Origin: Listeria goaensis | GTDB taxonomy: Bacteria; Bacillota; Bacilli; Lactobacillales; Listeriaceae | DNA length: 64,000 bases | Assembly: GCF_900186125.1 (NCBI RefSeq) | Contig: NZ_FYBQ01000009.1 | Coordinates: 55,833-119,832 of the forward strand | Direction: 5' to 3' | In this document: one piece after another, positions 48,442 to 57,231 of the stretch | Numbering within the stretch: position 1 is the first letter of the stretch | Layout of the letters: each line of letters begins with the position of its first letter | Program-made: the position numbers and the translations under genes | The notes under the pieces: generated by a model | Told to the model about the DNA's origin: nothing | Databases searched by the model: none | What the model saw: the letters and a program-made list of their open reading frames with translations, nothing else

Positions 48442-50043
48442 TTACTCCTTTATTTGCACAGTAAATGTTTGTTCTATCGTCTCAAAATTTTCCGTTAAAC
48501 CGCGCACCGTAATTTCCCATTTTCCAATTTGATTTAAGTATAAACCGCTTGCGACATAATCGCCGCTTTCCGCGAGCTCGCCCTGAAACTCATGCGCACG
48601 GCCACCCGCATGTTTAGCGCTAAATGTTACTTGTTGAAACGCTTCAAGCACAGCCCCTTCTTTGGTTAAAAAACGAGCTATAAATGTGTTATCTCCGACT
48701 TTGGCTGGCGTAATTTGCAGCCGAATTTTTGCTCGATCATTTTTGTCCGCCATCACCTCACTGAAAGGTTTACTTGGCGCAGGGGGCGGTGTTTTCGTGT
48801 CAGATAAAATACTCGCGGCGCTTAAAATAAGCAAGCCCAGTAGCATTTCAATGAGAATCGTTTTAACCGGAATTTGTTTTTGCGTATTCTTCAAATAGAA
48901 GTAGTGGCCTAAACCGATTAGCGCCATTAAAATGACGAGGCCGATTTTGATGAGTAGCGTGATGCCATACGCGGTTTGGACGAGGTTTTTCATTTGCCCG
49001 ATATTCATGACGGACATGAGAATGCCCGATAAAATGAGCAGACCAAACGCAGCCATCGCGTAAATCGCAAATCGGTTCCACATTGCTTTGGCTTCTTGTT
49101 TTGGGACAACGAAAAGCAAGGCAATAATGCCGCCTACCCAAAGGCTCGCCGAAATGAGATGCAAGAAGTCAGCGGTTGTCGCAACAATTCGGTCCGCCTG
49201 CGCCTGGCTGTGCCCACTAAGTGCTTTGGTCATAAAGATGGCAAGCAAAGTTAGGGCAGCAAGAAGCGGCATTAAAATCCGGCTTTTTCCTTTAAACAAA
49301 AAGAAAAACAAACTAGCGAGTATGAGCCACAAAATGAATTGCGTAAGCCAAAGTTTCCCAGTGCTCGTGCCGAAAAATGTGCGCATGAGTTCGGGCGTCA
49401 GGGCGGCGCCAAATGTCATGGTTTTGACTTGAACCGGTAGGAAAAGCGCCACCACGCTGCCCATCATCCCCATTCCAATAGCTGTCAGGATTTTTGCTCG
49501 TTTCAGCATTTGCCGCGGAAATGCTTCTTTCTGCGGGAAAAGAACGAATAAAACGAACAACACACCGAAAACAATACTAAAGCTTATATAAAGAAAGTCT
49601 TTTAAAATGGTGTTCGTTATTTCTAAGTTTGGCGTTTCAGCAATCGTTTTCGGGAGTTCTTTGTCCGTCTTACCGACTTTAAAAGAAATAACACCTGAAA
49701 TCGGATGACCATCCGCCGAAACGACACGCCATTCTGCCGCGTACACGTCTGGTTTTGCTTCTCCGTCCACATGCACCGAAACAACATGATCATTCTCTGC
49801 AGACACAAGCGTTTTTCCTGTCGAAATTCGCTCCCCTTTCGAGTTGGTCACTGTAATTAGCGGAAAATCAGATTTGATCGTTTCATTATATGTAAGAACA
49901 ATTTCTGCCGGCATTTTAGCTACACTGCTACCATCTGCCGGTGTTGAATTTTGTAAATAGGCATGGGCATCTGCGTGAGTTGCCGGAAAAAGAATAAGTA
50001 AGAAAAAAATCAGGAACCCTTGCCAAAATCGATTAACAGCCAT
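48442..50043 (-). CDS. ycnJ: CopC-CopD fusion copper importer YcnJ
   Basis: 533 residues. A signal peptide is followed by a CopC domain whose mature N-terminus begins near HAYLQNSTPADGS, with the metal-binding N-terminal His and a downstream His in ADGHPISG. A CopD domain with about eight membrane helices (about 140-420) and an extracellular C-terminal Ig-like FixH/YtkA-like region complete it. The frame is open to 50067, but the site GGGAGGAAG places the ATG at 50043. Copper uptake is inferred from B. subtilis YcnJ. No CsoR-like regulator is adjacent. Confidence 0.88.
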   Translation of the reverse strand: MAVNRFWQGFLIFFLLILFPATHADAHAYLQNSTPADGSSVAKMPAEIVLTYNETIKSDFPLITVTNSKGERISTGKTLVSAENDHVVSVHVDGEAKPDVYAAEWRVVSADGHPISGVISFKVGKTDKELPKTIAETPNLEITNTILKDFLYISFSIVFGVLFVLFVLFPQKEAFPRQMLKRAKILTAIGMGMMGSVVALFLPVQVKTMTFGAALTPELMRTFFGTSTGKLWLTQFILWLILASLFFFLFKGKSRILMPLLAALTLLAIFMTKALSGHSQAQADRIVATTADFLHLISASLWVGGIIALLFVVPKQEAKAMWNRFAIYAMAAFGLLILSGILMSVMNIGQMKNLVQTAYGITLLIKIGLVILMALIGLGHYFYLKNTQKQIPVKTILIEMLLGLLILSAASILSDTKTPPPAPSKPFSEVMADKNDRAKIRLQITPAKVGDNTFIARFLTKEGAVLEAFQQVTFSAKHAGGRAHEFQGELAESGDYVASGLYLNQIGKWEITVRGLTENFETIEQTFTVQIKE

Positions 50044-50164
50044 TTCTTCCTCCCTTTTCATAATCACTTTCCATTTTACGATACCTGAATTCTTTTTCTA
50101 TTTAAAGCAATATGCATTCAAAAAAGCCACAGTATATAATACCGTGACTTTCATAAATAACCGT

Positions 50165-50995
50165 TTAGAAGCCTCTCCCAGCTCCGCCACCGCCAGAACT
50201 TCCGCCGCCACCAAAGCCGCCAAAACCTCCACCAGAGCCGCCTGAGCGTCCGCCTCCAAAACCGCCGCCGATAAATGGACCGCCACCACGCCCCCGTCCG
50301 CTATCAAACGGACCTCGTGAACCGCCGCGCGGGCCTCTGCCATTTATCATCGAAATAATAATAAATGTAACAACTACAAGAATAATGATGCCAATAACGC
50401 CCGGACTAAGCTTACCTGAAGCGCCTTTCTCTCCATTCGTTTTTGCCAGTTGCATCTCGTTAGTGTAGTTCTTAAAAATCGTTTCGTCTTTATAGTTATA
50501 TTCTTGATTTACTTTTAAAGCCACTTCCGAAAAAATATTGCGCAACCCCGTGTTATAATCATCCGCCTTTAAGTAAGTCAGGTTATTGTCTAAAATTTCA
50601 CCCGCCGTACCGTCCGTAATTGCGCCCTCAAGCCCGTAGCCGACTTCAATTTTAATTTCCCGCTCACCAGTTGAGAGCAAAATCAAAACGCCATTGTCGA
50701 GAGAATCACTACCAATTTTCCACTTATTAAAAAGTTGATGCGCGTATTCTTCTTTGGTTAAACCATCAAATGAATCCACCGTTGCCACCACAATTTGTGG
50801 CTTTTCCATCTGATTTTGATACGCATAGTTCACCGACATTATCATATTTTTCGTCGTTTCATCTAAAATATTCGCGCTATCCGTAACATAAAATTGCTCG
50901 GTTGGTTCAGGAAGTTTGACTGCTTGTGCATGATTGGGCAGAAATACAACAGCCAGAAATAAAATAAAAAATGTAAAAAAGGTTAGCCGTTTCAA
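50165..50995 (-). CDS. TPM-domain membrane protein with Gly-rich tail
   Basis: 276 residues. Signal peptide (cut near NHAQA-V, residue 25), an extracytoplasmic TPM_phosphatase domain (about 35-160, with VTDSANILDE and EVGYGLEGAITDGTAGEIL), a membrane helix (about 198-218) and a Gly/Ser/Phe-rich tail rich in GGGFGG. The start is TTG after AGGGAGATG. It is paired with lemA directly upstream, a widespread YgcG-LemA pairing of unresolved function linked to envelope maintenance. Confidence 0.85.
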   Translation of the reverse strand: MKRLTFFTFFILFLAVVFLPNHAQAVKLPEPTEQFYVTDSANILDETTKNMIMSVNYAYQNQMEKPQIVVATVDSFDGLTKEEYAHQLFNKWKIGSDSLDNGVLILLSTGEREIKIEVGYGLEGAITDGTAGEILDNNLTYLKADDYNTGLRNIFSEVALKVNQEYNYKDETIFKNYTNEMQLAKTNGEKGASGKLSPGVIGIIILVVVTFIIISMINGRGPRGGSRGPFDSGRGRGGGPFIGGGFGGGRSGGSGGGFGGFGGGGSSGGGGAGRGF

Positions 50996-51022
50996 AACGC
51001 GTCATCTCCCTTTCCTCTATAG

Positions 51023-51589
51023 TTAGTCGAAATTCACTTCCGGCGCTTTATCCGCCCCTTCTACAGCTTTAAAATACGGTTTCGTTTCAAAGCCTAGCAT
51101 GCCAGAAACAAAGCTTGTTGGCGCGCTTGTCACTTTCGTATTGTAGGAACGGACGACATCATTATATTTATCTCGTTCAACTGAAATTCGATTTTCCGTT
51201 CCAGCTAACTCGTCCATTAAACGCGTCACATTCTCGCTTGATTTTAGTTCTGGGTAGTTTTCTACGGTTGCAATTAGGCGTGTGACAGCTTGGTCCATTT
51301 GGTTAGCCGCATTCATTTCTTCACTTTGCGTACTAGCTTTAGACACAGCGGTTCTTGCTTCGGCAATTTGACCGAAAACTTCTTTTTCCTGCTTCATGCT
51401 GCCTTGCACTGAATTTACTAAGTTGGGAATTAAATCATAGCGGCGTTGCAACTTACTTTCTACGTTTGCCCACTGCGCAGAAACTTCATTTTCTTTTTTA
51501 TTTAAAGAATTATATGTAGCAATAAAGGGCACGCCTAAAACAATCAAAGCAATCGCTATCCCAATAATTACTTTCCAAGTATTTTTCAT
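51023..51589 (-). CDS. lemA: LemA-family membrane protein
   Basis: 188 residues from the ATG at 51589 after AAAAGGAG; the open frame above it has no ribosome site. One N-terminal membrane helix (about 5-26), then the LemA helical domain with YNSLNKKENEVSAQWANVES, RRYDLIPNLVNSVQG and ISVERDKYNDVVRSYN. The C-terminus ends with the family pattern GFETKPYF. Forms a pair with the TPM-domain gene. Confidence 0.9.
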   Translation of the reverse strand: MKNTWKVIIGIAIALIVLGVPFIATYNSLNKKENEVSAQWANVESKLQRRYDLIPNLVNSVQGSMKQEKEVFGQIAEARTAVSKASTQSEEMNAANQMDQAVTRLIATVENYPELKSSENVTRLMDELAGTENRISVERDKYNDVVRSYNTKVTSAPTSFVSGMLGFETKPYFKAVEGADKAPEVNFD

Positions 51590-51668
51590 TCGTTTTTCTC
51601 CTTTTAAATAAGATATTTTCATTATATCAATAACGCTGTATTTTTTCATACTTCCCTCGCATGATTTT

Positions 51669-51698
51669 TTGTAAAACACATTTATTCTGTGCTACACT
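51669..51698 (+). promoter_or_regulatory. Promoter candidate for the 52-aa membrane protein
   Basis: TTGTAA (51669-51674) and TACACT (51693-51698), 18 bases apart, 21 bases before the ATG at 51720, divergent from lemA. Confidence 0.5.
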
Positions 51699-51719
51699 AA
51701 GGTGAAGCGAGGTGATTAG

Positions 51720-51878
51720 ATGCAGGAAGCACTCATTTTAACGAGTATTATCGTCCTCGGACTCATTGCACTTGTATTTGAATATCATTACACAGTGAAA
51801 CGAGCCATTCGTTATATGAAAAAAAATAATCTTACCAAACAAGCGATTAAGGATAAAATAGAAATTTATGAGGATTGA
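51720..51878 (+). CDS. 52-aa single-pass membrane protein
   Basis: The ATG follows GAGGTG with 5-base spacing and the stop is directly followed by a strong terminator, so this reads as a complete small transcription unit. The N-terminal half is a membrane helix (ALILTSIIVLGLIALVF); the C-terminal half is basic and helical (VKRAIRYMKKNNLTKQAI). The positive-inside pattern puts the tail in the cytoplasm. I know of no function. Confidence 0.75.
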   Translation: MQEALILTSIIVLGLIALVFEYHYTVKRAIRYMKKNNLTKQAIKDKIEIYED

Positions 51879-51912
51879 AAACCCGTGCTGACACGCAGCA
51901 CGGGCTCTTTTC
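51879..51912. terminator. Bidirectional terminator between the 52-aa gene and the DUF4064-type gene
   Basis: Perfect 9-bp stem CCCGTGCTG / CAGCACGGG with a 5-base loop, followed by CTCTTTT on the + strand and preceded by A/T-rich bases for the other strand. Confidence 0.85.
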
Positions 51913-51917
51913 ATAAT

Positions 51918-52313
51918 TTAAAATGAATCAAATTGATTTTTCTCACTAGAAAGTTTTGCTAGCGACATAATTCCTGAAATAAGGAATAAAACGCCCGTTA
52001 CAAAACCATAACTAAAGAAACTGATTCCGCCAATCACAATTAAAACGATTGACCAGCCTTTTACACTAACACCATTTTTCAATTTAAAGGCAGCGATAAA
52101 ACCAAACACGCAAGCTGCAATAGCAAGCAAGAGGCTAAGTGCAATAAATCCAATACCAAATGACATATCAATAAAATCATCACGTGTCACTACTGGATCA
52201 ACCGATGCTGCAAATAGCATTATAATGCTAAACCCTCCCATAATAAAGACGCCTAGAGCTGCTAAACTGGCACCAATAATACTCATGATAAATTCTGCTT
52301 TTCTATTAATCAT
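51918..52313 (-). CDS. Four-helix small membrane protein (DUF4064-like)
   Basis: 131 residues, four membrane helices (about 10-36, 52-75, 83-103 and 105-118) and the opening MINRKAEFIMSIIG, which resembles DUF4064 proteins of Firmicutes. Function unknown. The ribosome site is weak (AGTAGGGC). Stands alone between arsC and the terminator. Confidence 0.7.
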   Translation of the reverse strand: MINRKAEFIMSIIGASLAALGVFIMGGFSIIMLFAASVDPVVTRDDFIDMSFGIGFIALSLLLAIAACVFGFIAAFKLKNGVSVKGWSIVLIVIGGISFFSYGFVTGVLFLISGIMSLAKLSSEKNQFDSF

Positions 52314-52387
52314 AATTGCCCTACTTTCTGTTTATTCTAAAGTACATTATACCTGAAAATAAAACATAATTAAATAGCGGATTACAA

Positions 52388-52420
52388 TAAAAGAAGAACA
52401 GGCCTAGGTGAGCCTGCTAT
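52388..52420 (-). terminator. Terminator after arsC
   Basis: Stem AGCAGGC / GCCTGTT (one G-T pair) with an 8-base loop and a mixed T-run (TCTTCTTTT) on the minus strand. Confidence 0.6.
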
Positions 52421-52423
52421 TTT

Positions 52424-52828
52424 TTATTTATCAAACTCTCCACCAAGTATTCTTGTTCGTAATTCTGAAACTTTCTTTTGTATCAAGTCCCTTGTTTCTC
52501 TAAACTTATCAATTGAGCTTCCACTTGGATCAACTAAGCCCCAATCTTCCTGATAACGGCTCGGCAAATTAGGGCAAGAAACGCCACACCCCATTGTAAT
52601 CACTATATCTATTTCGCCAGGAATATCCGCCAATAATTTAGGATATTGCTCGGCTATATCTACTCCTGCTTCCCCCATAACCTCGACTGCTAACGGTTTT
52701 ACTTCTGGATAGTTCTCCGTTCCTGCTGAATATATCTCTGCTATATCATTTAATAATACTTTCCCCCAGCCTTCAGCCATCTGAGAGCGACATGAATTAT
52801 GAATACAAATAAAGGCAATTTTCCGCAT
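52424..52828 (-). CDS. arsC: Arsenate reductase / low-molecular-weight phosphatase family
   Basis: 134 residues. The CX5R phosphatase loop is CIHNSCR (Cys8-Arg14). The redox cysteines are Cys81 and Cys85 in MGCGVSCPN, spaced by three residues rather than the six of S. aureus ArsC, and DPSG follows at 100-103. This matches the ArsC-like class that reduces arsenate with thioredoxin. No arsR, arsB or acr3 gene is adjacent. GGAGG precedes the ATG. Confidence 0.85.
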   Translation of the reverse strand: MRKIAFICIHNSCRSQMAEGWGKVLLNDIAEIYSAGTENYPEVKPLAVEVMGEAGVDIAEQYPKLLADIPGEIDIVITMGCGVSCPNLPSRYQEDWGLVDPSGSSIDKFRETRDLIQKKVSELRTRILGGEFDK

Positions 52829-52873
52829 AATAATCCTCCAAACATTTCTCCGTGTTTATTATATAGTATTAAA

Positions 52874-52911
52874 GCAAAAAAAGATAGAGGCAACAGAGTG
52901 CCTCTATCTTT
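52874..52911 (-). terminator. Terminator after the LysM gene
   Basis: Perfect 12-bp stem AAGATAGAGGCA / TGCCTCTATCTT with a 6-base loop; T8 follows on the minus strand. Confidence 0.9.
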
Positions 52912-52957
52912 CATACTAGCCAAACATAGTCATTCAAAGATTATAAAATCCTTCGTT

Positions 52958-53536
52958 TTAATACCAACCAGTTTGCAAGTGGTGTGCTTTCGCATTACTC
53001 CAAGAACCATAGCGGCTCTTCACATAGTTTTCAGCTACACGTTCTTGATTGGCAGCAGAATAGTCACCATTTAAGTACGAGTTCGTTAATTGGTAACGAC
53101 CAATATATTTACCTGTTGCACTTACTGCACCGTAGTTACCACCAGATTCTTTTTGTGCAATCCATTCTTTCGCTTGTTGCTCTGTGGAACTTCCAGTTGA
53201 TGCGCTCGCGCTTTGACGAGGTTGCGTTTGTTTTTGCGCTGGTTGTTGTTGTGTCGGTTGCTTGCTTTGTGCAGCTGGTGCAGGTGCAGCAGTAGCTACG
53301 CCATTTCCACCTTCTCCAACTTCAAGCGCTTGACCTATATAAATAAGATTAATATTCGAAATGTTGTTATCCTTGGCAATTTGATCGACAGTCGTATTGT
53401 TATTCTTGGCGATTTCGGATAGAGTGTCTCCCTTTGCTACATTGATTTGTTTAGCGTCTACGAATTGACCTCCAGCGATAATTACTGCTCCAATCACAAA
53501 AGATGATACGGCAATTCCTAATGCATTTTTTTTCAT
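52958..53536 (-). CDS. Secreted LysM protein with transglycosylase-like C-terminus
   Basis: 192 residues. Signal peptide (cut near VDA-K, residue 29), one LysM domain (about 31-73, VAKGDTLSEIAKNNNTTVDQI), a Pro/Gln/Ala linker (80-118) and a C-terminal domain with KESGGNYGAVSATGKYIGRYQ, in which Glu130 is the likely catalytic acid. It resembles the Apf/IsaA-type wall hydrolases of Firmicutes, which bind peptidoglycan through LysM. AAGGAG precedes the ATG; the gene has its own terminator. Confidence 0.88.
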   Translation of the reverse strand: MKKNALGIAVSSFVIGAVIIAGGQFVDAKQINVAKGDTLSEIAKNNNTTVDQIAKDNNISNINLIYIGQALEVGEGGNGVATAAPAPAAQSKQPTQQQPAQKQTQPRQSASASTGSSTEQQAKEWIAQKESGGNYGAVSATGKYIGRYQLTNSYLNGDYSAANQERVAENYVKSRYGSWSNAKAHHLQTGWY

Positions 53537-53815
53537 TCCTTAAAAACAACTCCTTAATTTTTCTACGGGATTCATCATAACATAGCAACATTTCAAAACA
53601 ACTACTGTTCCATTTCATTTTGTTTCAAAACAAAGTCATAGGCACCAAACGTCAATAGGAAAATTTTACCAATTAAAATCTAACTTCCTGCTATACAGCC
53701 CTTCTTCTAAGTTTGAATTTTCAGACGTTTAGTGACATATCCCTTCATTAAAATTTATTTTTTTACTGAATTTATTAGTGAAATTGCTTGATTTCATTAA
53801 AAAACACGGCTAAAC
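53537..53815. other. Intergenic region upstream of the LysM gene
   Basis: About 280 AT-rich bases. It must contain the LysM gene promoter, but no clear consensus, riboswitch or ORF with a ribosome site was recognised. Confidence 0.4.
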
Positions 53816-54099
53816 TTATTCATTTTCTCCCTGTATCGACAACCCTATATCCAAAATTTGTTCTATTTCTTCTATAATAAGAAGCCCACCTTTTTTGATA
53901 ACTTCATCATTTAAAACAACAATTGGTAATTTTTCAGCCATGAATAAAGGCTCCTCACGAAAAAAGTTCCACCTTTTCTCCTTTTAACTTAAAATAAATG
54001 TTTTGAAATTCTTCACACACACACCAAACTTTGGAATATTTCTAGTTCCATATCGTAATTTTCCTTATTACTTCCACAAAAATATTCTAGTTTTATCAT
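53816..54099 (-). pseudogene. Thioredoxin-fold-like gene broken by two frameshifts
   Basis: Reading the minus strand from the ATG at 54099 gives MIKLEYFCGSNKENYDMELE and on to SLVCV, then TGA inside a (GT)n tract near 54012-54022. One extra GT unit continues into CEEFQNIYFKLKGEKVELF, which then stops just after a T6 tract near 53961-53966. Removing one T continues into REEPLFMAEKLPIVVLNDEV and to the stop at 53816. The repaired product is about 94 residues with a beta-alpha-beta order and a cis-Pro-like LPIVVLND segment, as in thioredoxin-like or ArsD-like proteins. The last part alone (53816-53941, 41 residues) has a good GAGGAG site and might still be translated. The sequence shows the lesions; the family is inference. 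Confidence 0.6.
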
Positions 54100-54110
54100 T
54101 TCTATCCAAT

Positions 54111-54140
54111 AAAAAAAGCACCCTTTTGAAAGGGTGCTTC
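54111..54140 (-). terminator. Terminator after rplS
   Basis: Stem AAGCACCCTTT / AAAGGGTGCTT followed by T7 on the minus strand. Confidence 0.92.
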
Positions 54141-54147
54141 CTTTAAA

Positions 54148-54492
54148 TTAACGAATTTCTTTAATACGAGCCGCTTTACCGCGTAAGTTACGCAAGTAGT
54201 AAAGTTTCGCACGACGAACTTTACCGCGACGAATAACTTCTAGCTTAGCGATACGAGGTGTATGTACTGGATACGTACGTTCAACACCAACGCCATAAGA
54301 AATTTTACGAACTGTGAAAGTTTCGCTAATACCAAAACCACGGCGTTTAATTACAACACCTTCGAAAAGTTGGATACGTTCGCGCGTACCTTCGACAACT
54401 TTTGCGTGAACACGTACAGTGTCACCAGGACGGAAATCCGGGTTGTCAGTTTTTAGCTGTTCTTTCGTAATTTCTTCGATAAGTTTATTCAT
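54148..54492 (-). CDS. rplS: 50S ribosomal protein L19
   Basis: 114 residues from the ATG at 54492 ([14 protein letters not shown]) after AAGGAGAG; the open frame above it is unsupported. Core motifs [12 protein letters not shown] and [23 protein letters not shown] are intact. Usually next to trmD in Bacilli; here a SIR2-domain gene and a YbjQ-like gene lie between. Confidence 0.97.
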   Translation of the reverse strand: MNKLIEEITKEQLKTDNPDFRPGDTVRVHAKVVEGTRERIQLFEGVVIKRRGFGISETFTVRKISYGVGVERTYPVHTPRIAKLEVIRRGKVRRAKLYYLRNLRGKAARIKEIR

Positions 54493-54634
54493 CTTATTCT
54501 CTCCTTCATACAAATATTCATACGTATTAAGAACGAAGCGGAATATTGTTATCAAATCTGGAATAGCCCAGATACTTAATTAGATTAACACAAACTTCTT
54601 TGACTGTAAAGTTTTTTTCTTGATAGTTTATCTT

Positions 54635-55993
54635 TTAATAGACGCCCATCTCTTCTGTAAGCTTTCTATTCAGAAAGAGAAGTCTATATTTATTAGCATA
54701 ACTTATAAGTTGAACTTTTGTGTCCTTGGGAATGCTATCTTTTCTTGTAAACCATGTTTTTGTAGCATCATACGCTGTCCCTTTCACCTTATCCTCAGCA
54801 TAATCCCCTACGTACGGTAAAACACGATTAAGCCCCTCAGCCAATATTTGAAAAAGTCTGGGTGGCATTTTATGATAGTCATAATGAATCAAGATATCCA
54901 ATAAAATATTGATATATTCATCATAATTGGAAAATGCATTTCGTTTTCTAGCTTTCTCCCATAACTCATTAATGCAAACTAATAGAAATTCGATATACGA
55001 TGAAATCATATGATACTCAAATTGAGGAAGCATTTCTAAGAGCTGTAGTCTAAAATCTTGATTAGTAATAAATTCTTGAATTTCCTCATCTTCTTTATTA
55101 TTCAAATTTTCTACAACAGCTTGTAGCTCTTCTAATTTATGAAGATACAAACCTTGAGATTTTTGTATATAGTCCGCTAATTCTTGTAGAAACTCTTCTA
55201 TATTCGAAATTTCAATAATTAAATTTCCCATCTCATCTCTATATGGCAGCTCTTTTGGATTTTCTGACCAAAGAGCTTGAATAATTTCATAGGGATATTC
55301 ATTTCCTCTTGTGTATAAATTCTTCGACCAATCTACTGCAGACAATACATTTACATCCCCAAGCCCATATCCAAGAACTAATGTTGTAGATTCTCGTATT
55401 GTCATTGCTAATTTTGATTGTCTATATTCAGTTGGTCTAAAAAGTGGGACATAATCTTCCTGAACAATGATAATCGATTCCGGATCATTCCGCACGCCAT
55501 GTAAATGATAAATAGGAATAATACCTTTAGGAGCTGAAAGATAATCAAGTGGACCTAAGCTCTTACTTTTTCCCGTTAGAATTGTTTCTAGAACTAAATC
55601 ATAGTTTGTCGTTACAATCCAAGAAGGCTTAATTTCATCAAATAATTTTTTTAAAAGTTCAATCTTATCTTCTTTTGGGAGCCAATTGGCCAGCAAGCAA
55701 ATTTCTTCTTTAAAAGTATTTTTTGCCTCAGCGTAATCATCATAACTTTTCCTATCCGCCAATTGTTTGCACAATAATGTCGCAAGTTCTGGCATGGAAA
55801 GACCAATTAAATTTTCTCCCTCAGGCATATGCAATTCGTGTACTATACTTGCTTCTTTAATTAAATCATACCATCCCAGTGCTTCGTCAGCCATTGCTTT
55901 CGAAAATCCAGCACCTATAAACAAACCCAAGTTCCCATAACTATGTGCATTAAATAGTTTCTCAAAAACTTCTTCCCTTTTTATACTGCTCAT
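54635..55993 (-). CDS. SIR2-domain protein, candidate anti-phage defence gene
   Basis: 452 residues from the ATG at 55993 after GGGGGAG. The N-terminal ~270 residues form a SIR2_2-type domain: GAGFS (27-31), TTNYD (128-132), the candidate catalytic His in YHLHG (165) and LGYGLGD (207-213). The C-terminal ~180 residues are helical and charged with no domain I recognise. SIR2-like domains in phage-defence proteins are NAD-depleting enzymes, so an abortive-infection role is plausible but inferred. It has no partner effector gene, looks AT-richer than its neighbours, and interrupts the normal trmD-rplS arrangement, all signs of horizontal arrival. Confidence 0.75.
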   Translation of the reverse strand: MSSIKREEVFEKLFNAHSYGNLGLFIGAGFSKAMADEALGWYDLIKEASIVHELHMPEGENLIGLSMPELATLLCKQLADRKSYDDYAEAKNTFKEEICLLANWLPKEDKIELLKKLFDEIKPSWIVTTNYDLVLETILTGKSKSLGPLDYLSAPKGIIPIYHLHGVRNDPESIIIVQEDYVPLFRPTEYRQSKLAMTIRESTTLVLGYGLGDVNVLSAVDWSKNLYTRGNEYPYEIIQALWSENPKELPYRDEMGNLIIEISNIEEFLQELADYIQKSQGLYLHKLEELQAVVENLNNKEDEEIQEFITNQDFRLQLLEMLPQFEYHMISSYIEFLLVCINELWEKARKRNAFSNYDEYINILLDILIHYDYHKMPPRLFQILAEGLNRVLPYVGDYAEDKVKGTAYDATKTWFTRKDSIPKDTKVQLISYANKYRLLFLNRKLTEEMGVY

Positions 55994-56075
55994 CCCGTCT
56001 CCCCCATCTATGTATGCGTTTTCTTTCAGTTTAATGCTAAAACGTATAGATTTCAAATTATATACATTTATATAC

Positions 56076-56108
56076 GTAAAAAAATCACTAGGCAATGCTA
56101 GTGATTTT
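56076..56108 (-). terminator. Terminator after the YbjQ-like gene
   Basis: Perfect 11-bp stem AAAATCACTAG / CTAGTGATTTT with a 6-base loop and T-run on the minus strand. It isolates the SIR2 gene from the trmD operon. Confidence 0.85.
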
Positions 56109-56111
56109 CTT

Positions 56112-56483
56112 TTAAAATCTCGTAATCTTAATATTCACAGCTGTACCGTATGCGAGTTGATAGACGCGGTCGCCGACAAATTGTTCCGTGAAGTTACAGT
56201 GGATTATCCCGTTTCCCCCGACGTCAAGCGCTTTTTGTTGGAGCTCTTTAAGTAAGTTTTCAAAGCCGACTGTTTCTAAAATCGCTTCGTCGTCTGACTT
56301 CAATTTTTGGCGCACACTTTTTGCGAAAACGACCGTTAGAACATCGTGATTGACATTAATGCCACCCGTTGACACTTGCACATTCTCCCAAGTTTCACCA
56401 ATTCGTTTCTGGTCATTTTGCTCAGATACATATTCTTCCCGATTTTTATCCCGAACAGCTCGGTCTTTCCCAAAAAAAGTCAT
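56112..56483 (-). CDS. YbjQ-like protein
   Basis: 123 residues from the ATG at 56483 after AAAGGAAG, one base after the trmD stop, so co-transcribed. The C-terminal part (FENLLKELQQKALDVGGNGI ... YGTAVNI) resembles the YbjQ fold of small pentameric proteins whose role is unknown. The N-terminal 35 residues are charged and specific to this protein. Not normally found in this operon. Confidence 0.6.
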   Translation of the reverse strand: MTFFGKDRAVRDKNREEYVSEQNDQKRIGETWENVQVSTGGINVNHDVLTVVFAKSVRQKLKSDDEAILETVGFENLLKELQQKALDVGGNGIIHCNFTEQFVGDRVYQLAYGTAVNIKITRF

Positions 56484-56484
56484 A

Positions 56485-57231
56485 TTAACGCTTCCTTTCA
56501 TCACATTCTTCTTCTATTTCATGTAGCCATTCTTGCTCTTTTTTGGATAAATTGTATGTTTCAAGTAAGTCCTTGCGGCGTAAAAACGTTCTCCGAAGCG
56601 ACTCTTTGTTTCGCCATTCCTCAATTTTCGCGTGGTTCCCACTTAAAAGCACATCTGGAACCTGCATGCCACGAAAGTCAGCGGGACGCGTATAGTGCGG
56701 ATGTTCAAGCAAACCGCTTGAAAATGAATCGTGCACCGCAGAATCGGCATTGCCTAGAGCGCCTGGAAGCAGCCGAACAATGCTGTCCGTCATCGCCATT
56801 GCCCCGATTTCGCCGCCTGTCAAAATGTAGTCGCCAATTGAAACTTCGTCGGTTACAAGATGCTCGCGAATGCGTTCGTCGTAGCCCTCGTAGTGCCCAC
56901 AAATAAAAATGAGTTGTTCTTCTTCTGCAAATTCTTCTGCCATTTTTTGATTAAACGGCTTACCAGCTGGATCCATCAAAATGATGCGCGGTTTTTTATG
57001 TTCGAGTTGTACATGTGACACGGCATCGAAAATGGGTTGCGCCTTGAGCAACATACCTGCGCCGCCGCCATATGGATAGTCGTCCACCACCTGATGCTTT
57101 CCTTCGGCGTATTGTCTAAAATCTGTCACCGCAATGTCCACGATGCCTTTTTGAATCGCTTTGTTCATAATGGATTCAGATAGCATGCCGCTGAACATTT
57201 CCGGGAAGATGGATAAAATATCAATTTTCAT
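56485..57231 (-). CDS. trmD: tRNA (guanine37-N1)-methyltransferase
   Basis: SPOUT-class methyltransferase that makes m1G37. 248 residues. The trefoil-knot SAM site includes [13 protein letters not shown] and [17 protein letters not shown]; the catalytic Asp is in [15 protein letters not shown]. It starts one base after the rimM stop. Confidence 0.97.
   Translation of the reverse strand: MKIDILSIFPEMFSGMLSESIMNKAIQKGIVDIAVTDFRQYAEGKHQVVDDYPYGGGAGMLLKAQPIFDAVSHVQLEHKKPRIILMDPAGKPFNQKMAEEFAEEEQLIFICGHYEGYDERIREHLVTDEVSIGDYILTGGEIGAMAMTDSIVRLLPGALGNADSAVHDSFSSGLLEHPHYTRPADFRGMQVPDVLLSGNHAKIEEWRNKESLRRTFLRRKDLLETYNLSKKEQEWLHEIEEECDERKR

Noticed and set aside
50098..50343. 81-codon Ala/Val-rich minus-strand frame
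   Set aside because: It is the shifted frame of the glycine-rich tail of the TPM-domain protein.
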